This document shows, in pieces, positions 52,040 through 60,597 of a stretch of DNA of 64,000 bases. Position numbers and translations under genes: made by a program. The DNA comes from Pseudocitrobacter sp913778145. Its GTDB lineage: Bacteria; Pseudomonadota; Gammaproteobacteria; Enterobacterales; Enterobacteriaceae. The number at the start of each line of letters is the position of its first letter. The first letter of the stretch is position 1. The stretch covers positions 1 through 64,000 of the forward strand of contig JALNTX010000017.1 of the NCBI GenBank assembly GCA_035726825.1, read 5' to 3'. The notes under the pieces are model-generated. The model did not search any database. It was given only the letters and a program-made list of their open reading frames with translations, and was not told the origin of the DNA.

Positions 52040-52066
52040 TTATTAGAAAAAATAATTTTCTAATAA
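52040..52066. promoter_or_regulatory. palindromic operator of the toxin-antitoxin module
   Basis: A perfect 11-bp inverted repeat, TTATTAGAAAA and TTTTCTAATAA, with a 5-base spacer lies 48 bases before the toxin start in an AT-rich stretch. Such palindromes are usual binding sites for the Xre-type antitoxin; no T-tract suggests a terminator. Confidence 0.6.
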
Positions 52067-52114
52067 ACTTATGTTTTACTTATTTAAATTGTAAGCGTAC
52101 AGTGGAGGTACAGG

Positions 52115-52408
52115 ATGGTTATTACCTGGTCAAGAGTGGCAAGGCGGCAGATAGAAAGCATTGATGTGAGATATCGGCAAAAGATCACCGATAAGATAAT
52201 GGCGCTAAATGACAGAAACTCACCAATGCCCGATCTCGTTAAACTCTCTACACCAAAGGACCATTATCGCCTGCGTGTGGGCGACTATCGCATCATTTTT
52301 ACAGTGATAGACGACGAAAATATCTGCCACATTGTGGCCGTGAAGCGCAGAACAACGACGACATATCTGCACGAGGAGAAAGCACCCTATGGCTATTCAG
52401 CTGATTAA
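52115..52408 (+). CDS. RelE/ParE-superfamily toxin
   Basis: Predicted type II toxin, probably a ribosome-dependent mRNA endonuclease of the RelE superfamily. The 97 residues fit the small fold: two helices (VARRQIESIDVRYRQKITDKIMAL) then a sheet with LVKLSTPKDHYRLRVGDYRIIFTV and HIVAVKRRTTTTY. The RLRVGDYRI core is the family hallmark. It has a strong Shine-Dalgarno (GTGGAGG). The gene order is toxin first, and it overlaps the antitoxin gene by 20 bases. E. coli K-12 has no genes at this position, so this is accessory DNA. Confidence 0.85.
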   Translation: MVITWSRVARRQIESIDVRYRQKITDKIMALNDRNSPMPDLVKLSTPKDHYRLRVGDYRIIFTVIDDENICHIVAVKRRTTTTYLHEEKAPYGYSAD

Positions 52409-52793
52409 GGATGAAAACGGGAAACCGCAGTACGTTGTGATCCCTTACGACGAATATTACCGCCTGCGTCTGCAACTGGCGGAATCCGCAAGCGACGATG
52501 ACGATGAATGGGAAGATATTCCCTGCGAACATGATGACGATGACAACACCAGCCTGCCCGGCATCGTGTGCGGCATCATGGATAAAGAAGGCGTGAGCTT
52601 ACAGGCTGCCTGGCGCATTCACTGCGGCTTATCACAAAAGGACGTGGCGGAGAAACTGGGTATCAGCCAGTCTGCCGTCTCACAACTCGAATCACCCGAG
52701 TCTCGCCCGCAAAAACGCACGCGTGAAAAACTGGCGGCAATTTACGGCTGTAAACAGGAACAAATCAGCCTCTATCTGCCAAAAGAGGGTTAA
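52389..52793 (+). CDS. Xre-type antitoxin
   Basis: Predicted antitoxin and autorepressor. The 134 residues begin with a beta-strand segment PQYVVIPYDEYYRLRLQL, as in Phd/RelB-like toxin-binding ends. An acidic, probably disordered, middle (DDDDEWEDIPCEHDDDD) follows, and the helix-turn-helix of the Cro/CI family covers about 85-130 (CGLSQKDVAEKLGISQSAVSQLES). GAGGAG lies upstream inside the toxin gene. The last four bases overlap the convergent ybdD. The palindrome at 52040 is the likely DNA target. Confidence 0.85.
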   Translation: MAIQLIKDENGKPQYVVIPYDEYYRLRLQLAESASDDDDEWEDIPCEHDDDDNTSLPGIVCGIMDKEGVSLQAAWRIHCGLSQKDVAEKLGISQSAVSQLESPESRPQKRTREKLAAIYGCKQEQISLYLPKEG

Positions 52794-52987
52794 CAGCAGC
52801 GCGCGCCGCCTTTTCCGCCATAGCGAGCATCCTGACGATCGCGGAAAAACTCTTCGTACGTCATTGGCGCCTGGTCGGGGTGCGTAACACGCATATGCTC
52901 GACATAGTTGTCGTAATCCGGCACGCCAATCATCATTTTCGCGGCCTGACCTAAATATTTTCCAGCTTTTGATAATGTGTCGAACAT
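52790..52987 (-). CDS. ybdD: YbdD/YjiX family protein
   Basis: A small conserved protein (65 residues) encoded next to cstA. A related gene, yjiX, accompanies the cstA-like pyruvate transporter gene btsT. It has a conserved middle (PDYDNYVEHMRVTHPDQAPMT and YEEFFRDRQDARYGG) and ends in Gly/Cys residues (GARCC). It is presumably needed for transporter function, which is inferred from association. In E. coli it lies directly downstream of cstA; here a REP-type element sits between them. Confidence 0.9.
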   Translation of the reverse strand: MFDTLSKAGKYLGQAAKMMIGVPDYDNYVEHMRVTHPDQAPMTYEEFFRDRQDARYGGKGGARCC

Positions 52988-53020
52988 GGTGATTTCTCAT
53001 TGGGTTCGTGCGTTTTGTTC

Positions 53021-53124
53021 CCCTCACCCCGCCCTCTCCTACAGGGAGAGGGCGAAAACCAACGCAAATGTCACAATGGGCTTGGTCGGTCCCCTCTCCT
53101 TGTGGGAGAGGGTTAGGGTGAGGG
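53021..53124. repeat. two-hairpin REP element between cstA and ybdD
   Basis: Outer arms CCCTCACCCC and GGGTGAGGG enclose two hairpins (CCCTCTCCTACAGGGAGAGGG and CCCTCTCCTTGTGGGAGAGG) and a spacer of about 40 bases. Read on the minus strand it ends GTTGGTTTTCGCCCTCTCCC, matching the end of the 60-bp unit at 7184-7530, so both belong to one repeat family. This is a single-spacer copy. Confidence 0.85.
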
Positions 53125-53130
53125 CATCTA

Positions 53131-55236
53131 TCAATGCGCCCCTTTCGCCTGGGTTACAATCTCTTCCAGGTTTTCCGGCATCGGCTCATAAGGCGTTTCT
53201 TTCGCCGTCGGTTTATCCTCTTTCAGCGCCGCGAGCGCGGTCTTAATCGAGAACAGCGCCAGCACCACGACCACCACCATAAAGAAGATGGTCAGGCCCG
53301 CATCCAGACGGTTGTTAAACACCAGCTGCGCCAACTGGGATTCCGTATACTGCGGCGGAATCGCTCCACTATCAATCATCGCCTGGAATTTATTGGCGAT
53401 AGCGAGGAAGCCCACGCGAACGTCCGGGCTGAACGCTTTCTGCCAGCCAGCCGTCAGCGTACACACCAGCAGCCAGGCCGTTGGCACCAGCGCCACCCAC
53501 GCGTAACGTTGGCGTTTCATCTTAAACAGTACCACCGCACACAGCATCAGCGCCATACCCGCCAGCATCTGGTTAGCAATACCAAACAGCGGCCACAGGG
53601 TATTAATACCGCCAAGCGGGTCCACCACGCCCTGATGCAGGAAATAGCCCCACGCCAGCACGCAAAGTGCCGTCGCCAGCAGGTTCGCGGGCAGCGAGTC
53701 AGTTCTCTTCAAATTCGGGTTAATGACGCCCAGCAGATCCTGAAGCATAAATCTCGCCGCACGCGTACCCGCATCGACCGCCGTCAGGATAAACAGCGCT
53801 TCAAACAAAATGGCGAAGTGATACCAGAACGACACATCCATCAGGCCGCCAAGCGCGCCGTGCAGAATGTACGCCATGCCCACCGCCAGCGTCGGCGCAC
53901 CGCCCGCACGCGAGATAATCGACTGCTCGCCTACTTCATTGGCAATGTGATTCAGGGTTTCCGGCGTTACCGTAAAGCCCCAACTGCTCACCACCTGCGC
54001 GGCAGAAGCCACCACATCGACGGTGCCCGCCGGTGCCAGCATCGCCATTGGGCTGTTCATTGCAAAATACACGCCTGGGTCGATAATGCAGGCAGAAACC
54101 AGCGCCATAATAGCGACGAACGATTCCATCAGCATCCCGCCATAGCCAATCAGGCACGCCTGTCCTTCATTCGCCAGCATCTTCGGCGTCGTGCCTGAAG
54201 CAATCAGCGCATGGAAGCCCGATACCGCGCCACAGGCGATGGTGATAAACAGGAACGGGAACAGGTTGCCGGTCCACACCGGGCCAGTGCCATCGACAAA
54301 TTTGGTCAGCGCTGGCATGGTCAGCGTCGGGCGCATGATCAGAATGCCAACGGCAAGCCCAACGATGGTACCGATTTTCAGGAAGGTAGAGAGGTAATCG
54401 CGCGGTGCCAGCAGCAGCCACACTGGCAGCACCGCCGCCACGAAGCCATAGCCCACCAGCATCCAGGTCAGCTGTACGCCCGTGAAGTCAAACCATGGCG
54501 CCCAGGTTTCGCTTTCCGCTACCCAACCGCCAGAAATAATGGCAAAAATCAGGAAGAATAGGCCGATGACGGAGACTTCCCCAATACGTCCAGGGCGCAG
54601 ATAACGAATGTAGATCCCCATGAACAGCGCCAGCGGAATGGTAAACGCGACGGTGTAGGTTCCCCATGGGCTGTGCGTCAGGGCTTTCACCACGATCATC
54701 GCCAGCACCGCCAGAATGATCACCATGATCATAAAGGTGGCAATCAGCGCGATAACCCCTGCGGTTGGCCCCATCTCCTCTTTCACCAGCTCACCCAGCG
54801 AACGACCATCGCGGCGAGTAGAGACAAAGAGCACCATAAAGTCCTGTACCGCCCCGGCAAGCACCACGCCCGCGAGGATCCAGATCATGCCAGGCAAATA
54901 GCCCATCTGCGCCGCCAGCACCGGGCCCACCAGCGGCCCCGCCCCGGCAATCGCCGCAAAATGGTGACCGAACAGCACTTTCTTGTCGGTTGGTACGTAA
55001 TCCAGCCCATCGTTATGACGCACGGCAGGCGTCATACGCGAAGGGTCAACCGCCAGCACATTTTTGGCGATATAGCGGCCATAAAAACGATAAGCAATCA
55101 AATAGATACAGACTGACGCCACCACTATCCAAAGGGCGTTAATCTGTTCACCACGATTGAGGGCGATGTAGCCCAGGGCAAACGCTCCGACAATGGAGAG
55201 CAATGCCCATGTAAGGTATTTCCCTGAATTGTTCAT
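53131..55236 (-). CDS. cstA: carbon starvation protein / pyruvate-peptide transporter CstA
   Basis: Large inner-membrane transporter induced by carbon starvation, implicated in pyruvate and peptide uptake. The 701 residues are the usual length, with about 18 hydrophobic segments and conserved family regions such as FGHHFAAIAGAGPLVGPVLA near 90-109 and ASGTTPKMLANEGQA near 350. CRP-cAMP activation is known in E. coli; I could not define a good site here. Its stop lies 7 bases from the REP element, and ybdD follows. Confidence 0.96.
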   Translation of the reverse strand: MNNSGKYLTWALLSIVGAFALGYIALNRGEQINALWIVVASVCIYLIAYRFYGRYIAKNVLAVDPSRMTPAVRHNDGLDYVPTDKKVLFGHHFAAIAGAGPLVGPVLAAQMGYLPGMIWILAGVVLAGAVQDFMVLFVSTRRDGRSLGELVKEEMGPTAGVIALIATFMIMVIILAVLAMIVVKALTHSPWGTYTVAFTIPLALFMGIYIRYLRPGRIGEVSVIGLFFLIFAIISGGWVAESETWAPWFDFTGVQLTWMLVGYGFVAAVLPVWLLLAPRDYLSTFLKIGTIVGLAVGILIMRPTLTMPALTKFVDGTGPVWTGNLFPFLFITIACGAVSGFHALIASGTTPKMLANEGQACLIGYGGMLMESFVAIMALVSACIIDPGVYFAMNSPMAMLAPAGTVDVVASAAQVVSSWGFTVTPETLNHIANEVGEQSIISRAGGAPTLAVGMAYILHGALGGLMDVSFWYHFAILFEALFILTAVDAGTRAARFMLQDLLGVINPNLKRTDSLPANLLATALCVLAWGYFLHQGVVDPLGGINTLWPLFGIANQMLAGMALMLCAVVLFKMKRQRYAWVALVPTAWLLVCTLTAGWQKAFSPDVRVGFLAIANKFQAMIDSGAIPPQYTESQLAQLVFNNRLDAGLTIFFMVVVVVLALFSIKTALAALKEDKPTAKETPYEPMPENLEEIVTQAKGAH

Positions 55237-55426
55237 AGATGTTGTCCGTGTGAGTCGCTGAGAATGTTACATTTTATTTCTGTATCACCAGAATTGATTT
55301 AACAACTCAGAAACCAATAAGTACAACAAGAACACTACGTATTTACATCACATTGTTAACGGGATCACTTAAGTGGCGAAAAGAAGTGTAAAAACAGGCA
55401 GGATGAGTGAAGTGGGTCGCTGCTTT

Positions 55427-55503
55427 GCCGGGTGGCGCTTTCGCTTACCCGGCCTACGCATTTTCACGATCCGTAGGCCCGATAAGCGCAGCGCCATCGG
55501 GCA
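55427..55503. repeat. REP doublet between entH and cstA
   Basis: Two inverted REP units, TTGCCGGGTGGCGCTTTCGC...CCCGGCCTAC and CCGTAGGCCCGATAAGC...ATCGGGCAA, lie just past the end of entH. Together with the cstA upstream region they fill the 280-base gap; no gene is seen in it. Confidence 0.85.
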
Positions 55504-55516
55504 ATTGGGCGTTAAT

Positions 55517-55930
55517 CTAGCCGATCACCGCCGTCCCCAGACGGCAGGTGCAGCAGCGTCGCCCTTGTTCATCGAACACGACGATTTCCCAGCTTTGGCT
55601 CTGGCGACCTAAATGCAGCGGGCGGCAAACGCCGCGCACTTTACCCTGAGAGACCGGGCGGTGATGCGAGGCGTTAAGCTCGGTTCCCACCACACACTGC
55701 CCGTCGCGGGTCATCATAAAACCCGCCATTGATCCGAGCGTTTCAGCCAGCGCCGCCGAAGCCCCACCGTGCAGCAGGCCGAACGGCTGATGGGTGCGCG
55801 CGTCAACCGGCATTTCCGCTTCGAGAATGTCATCCCCAAGATGGGTGTAGACAATCCCCAGGTGCGCTACCATCGTATTCAGGCTGGTCGCATTGAGTTC
55901 TTCGAGCGATAAGTGACGTTTCCAGATCAT
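55517..55930 (-). CDS. entH: enterobactin proofreading thioesterase EntH
   Basis: Hotdog-fold thioesterase that removes wrongly loaded acyl groups from the EntB carrier domain. The start MIWKRHLSLEELN yields 137 residues, as in E. coli; the open frame continues upstream within entA but is not coding. The PaaI-like active-site region is QPFGLLHGGASAALAETLGS near 48-67, with the catalytic glutamate. One base separates it from entA, so it is the last gene of entCEBAH. Confidence 0.95.
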   Translation of the reverse strand: MIWKRHLSLEELNATSLNTMVAHLGIVYTHLGDDILEAEMPVDARTHQPFGLLHGGASAALAETLGSMAGFMMTRDGQCVVGTELNASHHRPVSQGKVRGVCRPLHLGRQSQSWEIVVFDEQGRRCCTCRLGTAVIG

Positions 55931-55931
55931 C

Positions 55932-56687
55932 TTACGCTCCCAGCGTCGAGCCGCCGTCAACCACGATATCCTGCAACGTGATGTGGCTGGCGCAATCAGA
56001 GGCAAGGAACAGTACCGTATTAGCAATTTCCTGCGGTTTTGCGATTTTCCCCAGCGGAATACCGAGCTTAAACTGCTCGCCAAAACCGCGAATACGCTGC
56101 TGCTCCGCGTCATCGCTTTGCCACATTCCGCGCTGCATATCGGTATCCGTCGACCCCGGTGAAACCAGGTTACAGCGCACGCCGGAACCCGCCAGTTCCA
56201 GGCCCACCGTGAGCGCCAGGCTTTTCAGCGCCGCTTTCGATGCGCCATAGGCGCTCATGCCGATGCGCGGCGTATGCGCGGCATCGGACGCCACGGTGAC
56301 AATCGCCCCGCCCTGCTGTTTGCGGAAGGTCGCCATGGTCTGCTGGAAAAAGTTGAATGCCCCACCGACGTTGACCGCAAAGGTCTGCTGCCAGTCGTCA
56401 ATGCTCAGCGCATCCGTCGCGCCCATACGCAGAATACCGGCAGCGTTCACCAGCACGTCAAGACGCGGCGTGGTAGCGAGCAGGCGCTCACACACCTGCG
56501 CCACCTGACGCGCGTCGGCAACATCCAGCACCTGCGTGGTGAAGGGATACGCCTCGTCGGCAAAAGTGAGATCGAAACCCACCACCGTTGCACCGGCGTC
56601 GACAAACGCCTGCGCGGTGGCAAAACCAATGCCTCTGCCCGCGCCGGTGACCCACACCGTTTTGCCGCTGAAATCGAAACCGCTCAT
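55932..56687 (-). CDS. entA: 2,3-dihydro-2,3-dihydroxybenzoate dehydrogenase EntA
   Basis: Short-chain dehydrogenase that oxidises 2,3-dihydro-2,3-dihydroxybenzoate to 2,3-dihydroxybenzoate. The 251 residues start with MSGFDFSGKTVWVTGAGRG; the NAD motif is TGAGRGIG and the catalytic motif Y-x3-K is in SAYGASKAAL near 148-156. The upstream frame inside entB was rejected as start. Its ATG overlaps the entB stop by one base. Confidence 0.96.
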   Translation of the reverse strand: MSGFDFSGKTVWVTGAGRGIGFATAQAFVDAGATVVGFDLTFADEAYPFTTQVLDVADARQVAQVCERLLATTPRLDVLVNAAGILRMGATDALSIDDWQQTFAVNVGGAFNFFQQTMATFRKQQGGAIVTVASDAAHTPRIGMSAYGASKAALKSLALTVGLELAGSGVRCNLVSPGSTDTDMQRGMWQSDDAEQQRIRGFGEQFKLGIPLGKIAKPQEIANTVLFLASDCASHITLQDIVVDGGSTLGA

Positions 56688-57541
56688 TACTTCACCTCGC
56701 GGGAAAGCAACGCCCACCAGGCGTCAATCGTCGGGTTCTTCGCCAGCATCACAAAATCGATATCGCCGTACACTTTACGCCAGCGTGCCGCCAGCGCCAT
56801 CATGCGCACAGAATCCAGACCGTAATCGATCAGGTTCTCATCATCCATCGGCTCGTCGGATTCATCCAGCAGCGGCAGCACCAGCGCGCGAAGTGCGGCT
56901 TTGCTGGCCGGAACGGACGGCAACAGTTCATCGGTCATCACCACGCGGCCACTGCGCCCGGCGACATAGTTCAGCGACATTAAATGCTCATCGCGGCTGA
57001 AGTCCGCCAGCGCATCGGCGACAAAGAACGGCTTGATATCACGCATAAACGCGTCGGTCGCGGTGGTCATGCAGCCAATGTGCGCATACACGCCGGTAAT
57101 GATCAGTTGATTGCGGCCCGTCTCTTTGAGCATCAGCTCCAGCGGCGAGCGGTGGAACGCGCTGTAGCGCCACTTCACCAGCACCGTATCCGCTTCGTCT
57201 GGCGTCAACGCGGCGACAATCTTCTGCTGCTCTGGCGAACGAGTCAGGCCCGGCCCCCACATATCATTCAGCAGGGCGCGATCTTCATCGCTCTGCTCTT
57301 TCGGCTGGGCGGTGTAGTAGACCGGAATATTATTCTTTTTGCAGAAGTCACGCAGCGCGGCGATATTCGCCACCACGGTTTCCATCATTTCGCTGTTATC
57401 GCCCCAGAAGTTGAGGAAATATTCCTGCATATCATGGATAAGCAGCGCCGCGCGTTCAGGTTCAAACGCCCAGCTCACTTTGTTATCCGGCAGATCCATT
57501 GCCGTCGGCAGTGCGTAACCCTTTAATTTTGGAATAGCCAT
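56687..57541 (-). CDS. entB: isochorismatase / aryl carrier protein EntB
   Basis: Bifunctional enterobactin protein. The N-terminal isochorismatase domain (1-210) makes 2,3-dihydro-2,3-dihydroxybenzoate. The C-terminal aryl carrier domain (about 215-284) carries the phosphopantetheine at S244 in YGLDSVRMM and accepts dihydroxybenzoate from EntE. The 284 residues compare with 285 in E. coli. Catalytic IHDMQEYF and GVYAHIGCMTT regions are present. Confidence 0.97.
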   Translation of the reverse strand: MAIPKLKGYALPTAMDLPDNKVSWAFEPERAALLIHDMQEYFLNFWGDNSEMMETVVANIAALRDFCKKNNIPVYYTAQPKEQSDEDRALLNDMWGPGLTRSPEQQKIVAALTPDEADTVLVKWRYSAFHRSPLELMLKETGRNQLIITGVYAHIGCMTTATDAFMRDIKPFFVADALADFSRDEHLMSLNYVAGRSGRVVMTDELLPSVPASKAALRALVLPLLDESDEPMDDENLIDYGLDSVRMMALAARWRKVYGDIDFVMLAKNPTIDAWWALLSREVK

Positions 57542-57554
57542 TTTCTTCTCTCCT

Positions 57555-59165
57555 TCAGCCCAGCGCGCGGGAAGCCAGCCACTGACGCAGTTGTTTTTTA
57601 TCGACTTTACCGACGTGAGTCAGCGGCAGTTCATCTACACACTCGACGCGATCCGGCAGTTTAAAATCAGCAACGCCCTGCTCGCGCAGGAAGCGACGAA
57701 CCTGAACGGCGCGCAGGGGTTCTTTCACCACCAGATATGCGCAGCTTTTTTCGCCCATCAGATCGTCTTCCATGCTGACCAGCGCGGCGTGGACAACCGA
57801 CTCATGCTTGAGCAGCAGGTTTTCTATCTCTTCTGCGGCTATCTTCTCTCCGCCACGGTTGATCTGATCTTTCTCGCGCCCCTGGACGGTAATGTAACCC
57901 TCTTCATCAATAGAGATGAGATCGCCGGAACCATAGAAACCGTTGGCATCAAAAGCGCTGGCGTTGTGCTGCGGGCTTTTGTAGTAGCCGCGGAAGGTAT
58001 ACGGCCCGCGCGTCATCAGTCGCCCCACTTCGCCACGCGGCAGCGGTTCGCCGTTTTCATCGGCTACCCACACTTCATCGTCAGGGCACATCGGGCGGCC
58101 CTGGGTATTGATGATGCGTTCCAGGGAATCATCCAGCCGGGTGTAGTTCACCAGCCCTTCCGCCATACCAAAGACCTGCTGTAGCTGGCAGCCAATTTCT
58201 GCCGGAATGCGCGCAGCAAGCGTCGCGGAAAGCCGCGCCCCGCCCACTTGCAACAGCTTCAGCGAACGCAGCGGGGCATTGCTGCCCCACTCGGCGATGG
58301 CCTGTAACCACAGGCTTACGGCGGGCGGCACCAGCGCCGCCACGTTCACCTGATGTTTTTCAATCAGCGGGAAACAGAGCGTGGCGCTCGGGTCGGCGGC
58401 CAGCACCACGGTGCCTTCGGCCAGGAACACGCCCAGCGCGCCCGGCGAGCTCATCACATAGTTGTGCGCCGATGGAATCGCGCATAAGAAGCGGGTTTCC
58501 GGGGTGAAGTGACAGATTTCATTACTGCGGCGAATGCTGTAGTAGTAATCATTGTGCGTACGCGGAATCAGTTTTGGCGTACCGGTGCTTCCGCCCGAAA
58601 GCTGGAAGAACGCCACTTCGTCGGCAGGCGTTGGCGTGGCGATAAAGTTATCCGCCGCCTGGTTCAGCGCGGCATCGAGTGAGTGCTCACCTTCACCACC
58701 ACGCAGCAACACCACGCGTAGCGACGGATGGTTTTCAATAAAAGTATTCAGGAAGCTGTCATCGGCGAATAACGCATGGTCGCGATCGGCAATCAGCAGC
58801 GACGGTTCGATTTGATCGGCATAGGCATTCAGCTCGGTTCGCTGATGGCTGAACAACGCGTTCACCGGCGCGACCCCAATCCGCAGCAGCGCAAACAGCG
58901 TCATATAGAACTCGACGATATTGCCAAGCTGCACCAGCGCTGTTTCGCCCTGCTTCAGCCCCTGTCGCTGAAGCGCCGACGCCAGGTTATCGACCGCCTG
59001 GTTAAGCTGGCGATAGCTGATTTCACGCTCGCCATCAATGACCGCAACGGCATCGCTGTTCGCGTGGCGGGTCAAAATATCGGTCAGCGGCAGATCCTGC
59101 CAGTAGCCTTTTTCGCGGTAGCGTGCCGCCAGATCCGCTGGCCAGCGGGTAAATTCCACAGACAT
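57555..59165 (-). CDS. entE: 2,3-dihydroxybenzoate-AMP ligase EntE
   Basis: Adenylates 2,3-dihydroxybenzoate and loads it on EntB. The 536 residues contain the adenylate-forming motifs LSGGSTGTPKLIPRT (about 188-202), GMAEGLVNYT near 335 and the hinge and catalytic-lysine region GREKDQINRGGEKI near 428. It ends 13 bases before entB. It starts with a good Shine-Dalgarno (GGAGCAACG). Confidence 0.97.
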   Translation of the reverse strand: MSVEFTRWPADLAARYREKGYWQDLPLTDILTRHANSDAVAVIDGEREISYRQLNQAVDNLASALQRQGLKQGETALVQLGNIVEFYMTLFALLRIGVAPVNALFSHQRTELNAYADQIEPSLLIADRDHALFADDSFLNTFIENHPSLRVVLLRGGEGEHSLDAALNQAADNFIATPTPADEVAFFQLSGGSTGTPKLIPRTHNDYYYSIRRSNEICHFTPETRFLCAIPSAHNYVMSSPGALGVFLAEGTVVLAADPSATLCFPLIEKHQVNVAALVPPAVSLWLQAIAEWGSNAPLRSLKLLQVGGARLSATLAARIPAEIGCQLQQVFGMAEGLVNYTRLDDSLERIINTQGRPMCPDDEVWVADENGEPLPRGEVGRLMTRGPYTFRGYYKSPQHNASAFDANGFYGSGDLISIDEEGYITVQGREKDQINRGGEKIAAEEIENLLLKHESVVHAALVSMEDDLMGEKSCAYLVVKEPLRAVQVRRFLREQGVADFKLPDRVECVDELPLTHVGKVDKKQLRQWLASRALG

Positions 59166-59174
59166 CGTTGCTCC

Positions 59175-60350
59175 TTACTGCAAACCAAAAACGTTCAACA
59201 TGGTGGAAAGTTTCACGCCCGTTTCACGCCACTCCGCTTCGGGAGAAGAAGCCGGCACAATGCCAGCGCCGGCAAACAGACGCACTTTGTTCGCATTCAC
59301 TTCGGCGCAGCGGATAGTGACCACCCACTCGCCGTTACCCTCGGCATCACACCAGCCCACAATGCCGCCGAAGAGGTCGCGTTCGAAAGGCTCCAGCTCG
59401 GCGATGATTTGTTTCGCCGCCAGATGCGGGAAACCGCTCAGGGCAGGCGTCGGGTGCAGCAGGCACGCCAGAGACAGCGCGTTTTCCGCCGGGTTAGCCT
59501 CGCCTTCAATCGGCGTCGCCAGATGCCAGAGGGTTGGCGTGGTAATCAACTGCGGAGTTTCCGGCAGCGACAGCGATCGGCTGCGCGGGGCCAGCGTGGC
59601 TTTCATCGCCTGAGTCACCAGTTCGTGCTCGTGACGATCTTTTTCCGACGCCAGCAGCTTGTTTCCCGCTTCTCTGTCCAGCACGTCATCCGGCTGACGA
59701 CGCGCAGAACCGGCCAGCGGCAGCGAGCTGAAATGGCTCCCCTCTTTGCGCAGCAGCAATTCGGGGCTGGCCCCCAGCAGCACGCCGCCGTTCTCCAGCG
59801 GCACATGGAAGTTAAAGCTCGCCGGGTTTTGCGCGACCAGGCGCTCCAGCAGTACGCCGCTATCCAGCGGGCGATCGGTGGCGATTTCAATCAGGCGTGA
59901 GAGCACGACCTTATCGACCTGCGGCGTGGCGGTCAGTGTCGCAGCGCGTGCGACCATCTCCATAAAGACCGGCTGCTGCGGAATTTCACGGCGATCGGTT
60001 ACACCAACCGGCGAGGCCGATGCGATATAGCGCGCAGAGTGCTGCTTCCCGGTACGCGAGAAGGATTGCCAGCATTTAGGGATAAAGAGTGAAGAAGGTT
60101 GGTTGGTATCAAAGGGGATCGCGCCGACCATCACCGGCTTTTCAATCCCCGCCGCTTTCGCCTCGGCAAATGCGGCGGTAAGTTGTTGCTGGAAAGGACT
60201 GTTCAGGGCATCGCCACCTGCCGCCGGGCAGGAAAAACGACGAAAACAACCGGAGGCGGTGAAGCTCCGGTAAGGCGACATAAAGAAGAAGTTATCCGCG
60301 CAGAGTGTTTCTTGCTGCTCGTTCGTATCCACAGCCAGTGACGTTTCCAT
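59175..60350 (-). CDS. entC: isochorismate synthase EntC
   Basis: Converts chorismate to isochorismate, the entry to enterobactin. The start METSLAVDTNEQQ was taken because GGAGGA lies 6 bases upstream and it yields 391 residues, the E. coli length; an ATG four codons earlier lacks this. The chorismate-binding domain covers 120-391, with DKVVLSRL, GSARRQPDD, ASEKDRHEHELV and FAGAGIVPASSP. It is the first gene of the iron-controlled entCEBAH operon. Confidence 0.97.
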   Translation of the reverse strand: METSLAVDTNEQQETLCADNFFFMSPYRSFTASGCFRRFSCPAAGGDALNSPFQQQLTAAFAEAKAAGIEKPVMVGAIPFDTNQPSSLFIPKCWQSFSRTGKQHSARYIASASPVGVTDRREIPQQPVFMEMVARAATLTATPQVDKVVLSRLIEIATDRPLDSGVLLERLVAQNPASFNFHVPLENGGVLLGASPELLLRKEGSHFSSLPLAGSARRQPDDVLDREAGNKLLASEKDRHEHELVTQAMKATLAPRSRSLSLPETPQLITTPTLWHLATPIEGEANPAENALSLACLLHPTPALSGFPHLAAKQIIAELEPFERDLFGGIVGWCDAEGNGEWVVTIRCAEVNANKVRLFAGAGIVPASSPEAEWRETGVKLSTMLNVFGLQ

Positions 60351-60379
60351 ATCATCCTCCAAAAAACGATAAAGATATT

Positions 60380-60398
60380 ACGAATAATTATCATTTAT
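60380..60398 (-). promoter_or_regulatory. Fur box of entC
   Basis: On the minus strand ATAAATGATAATTATTCGT matches 12 of 19 positions of the Fur consensus GATAATGATAATCATTATC, including the central ATGATAAT. It lies about 30 bases upstream of the entC start. Confidence 0.7.
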
Positions 60399-60553
60399 AT
60401 TTTCGGTCGGTAACCTAAAAGTAAATGCTTCGTATGTCAACAGCAAGGGGTAGTAAGTTGTGCTTAATAGATGGCTATGCAGCGTAAGTGCGCAAAACCT
60501 CGCGCTTTTTGCGGTATTTCTTCATGGACTTGCATCCAGCAGGCACAATGATT

Positions 60554-60572
60554 GAAAATGAGAAGCATTCAC
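60554..60572 (+). promoter_or_regulatory. Fur box of fepB
   Basis: GAAAATGAGAAGCATTCAC matches 14 of 19 positions of the Fur consensus and is close to the E. coli fepB Fur site. It ends 26 bases before the fepB start. Confidence 0.75.
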
Positions 60573-60597
60573 TACACTATAAACAGGATACCGCGTT

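Noticed and set aside
55237..55400. CRP site upstream of cstA
   Set aside because: A TGTGA half-site (minus strand, near 55350) is present, but the second half does not match, so I do not call it.
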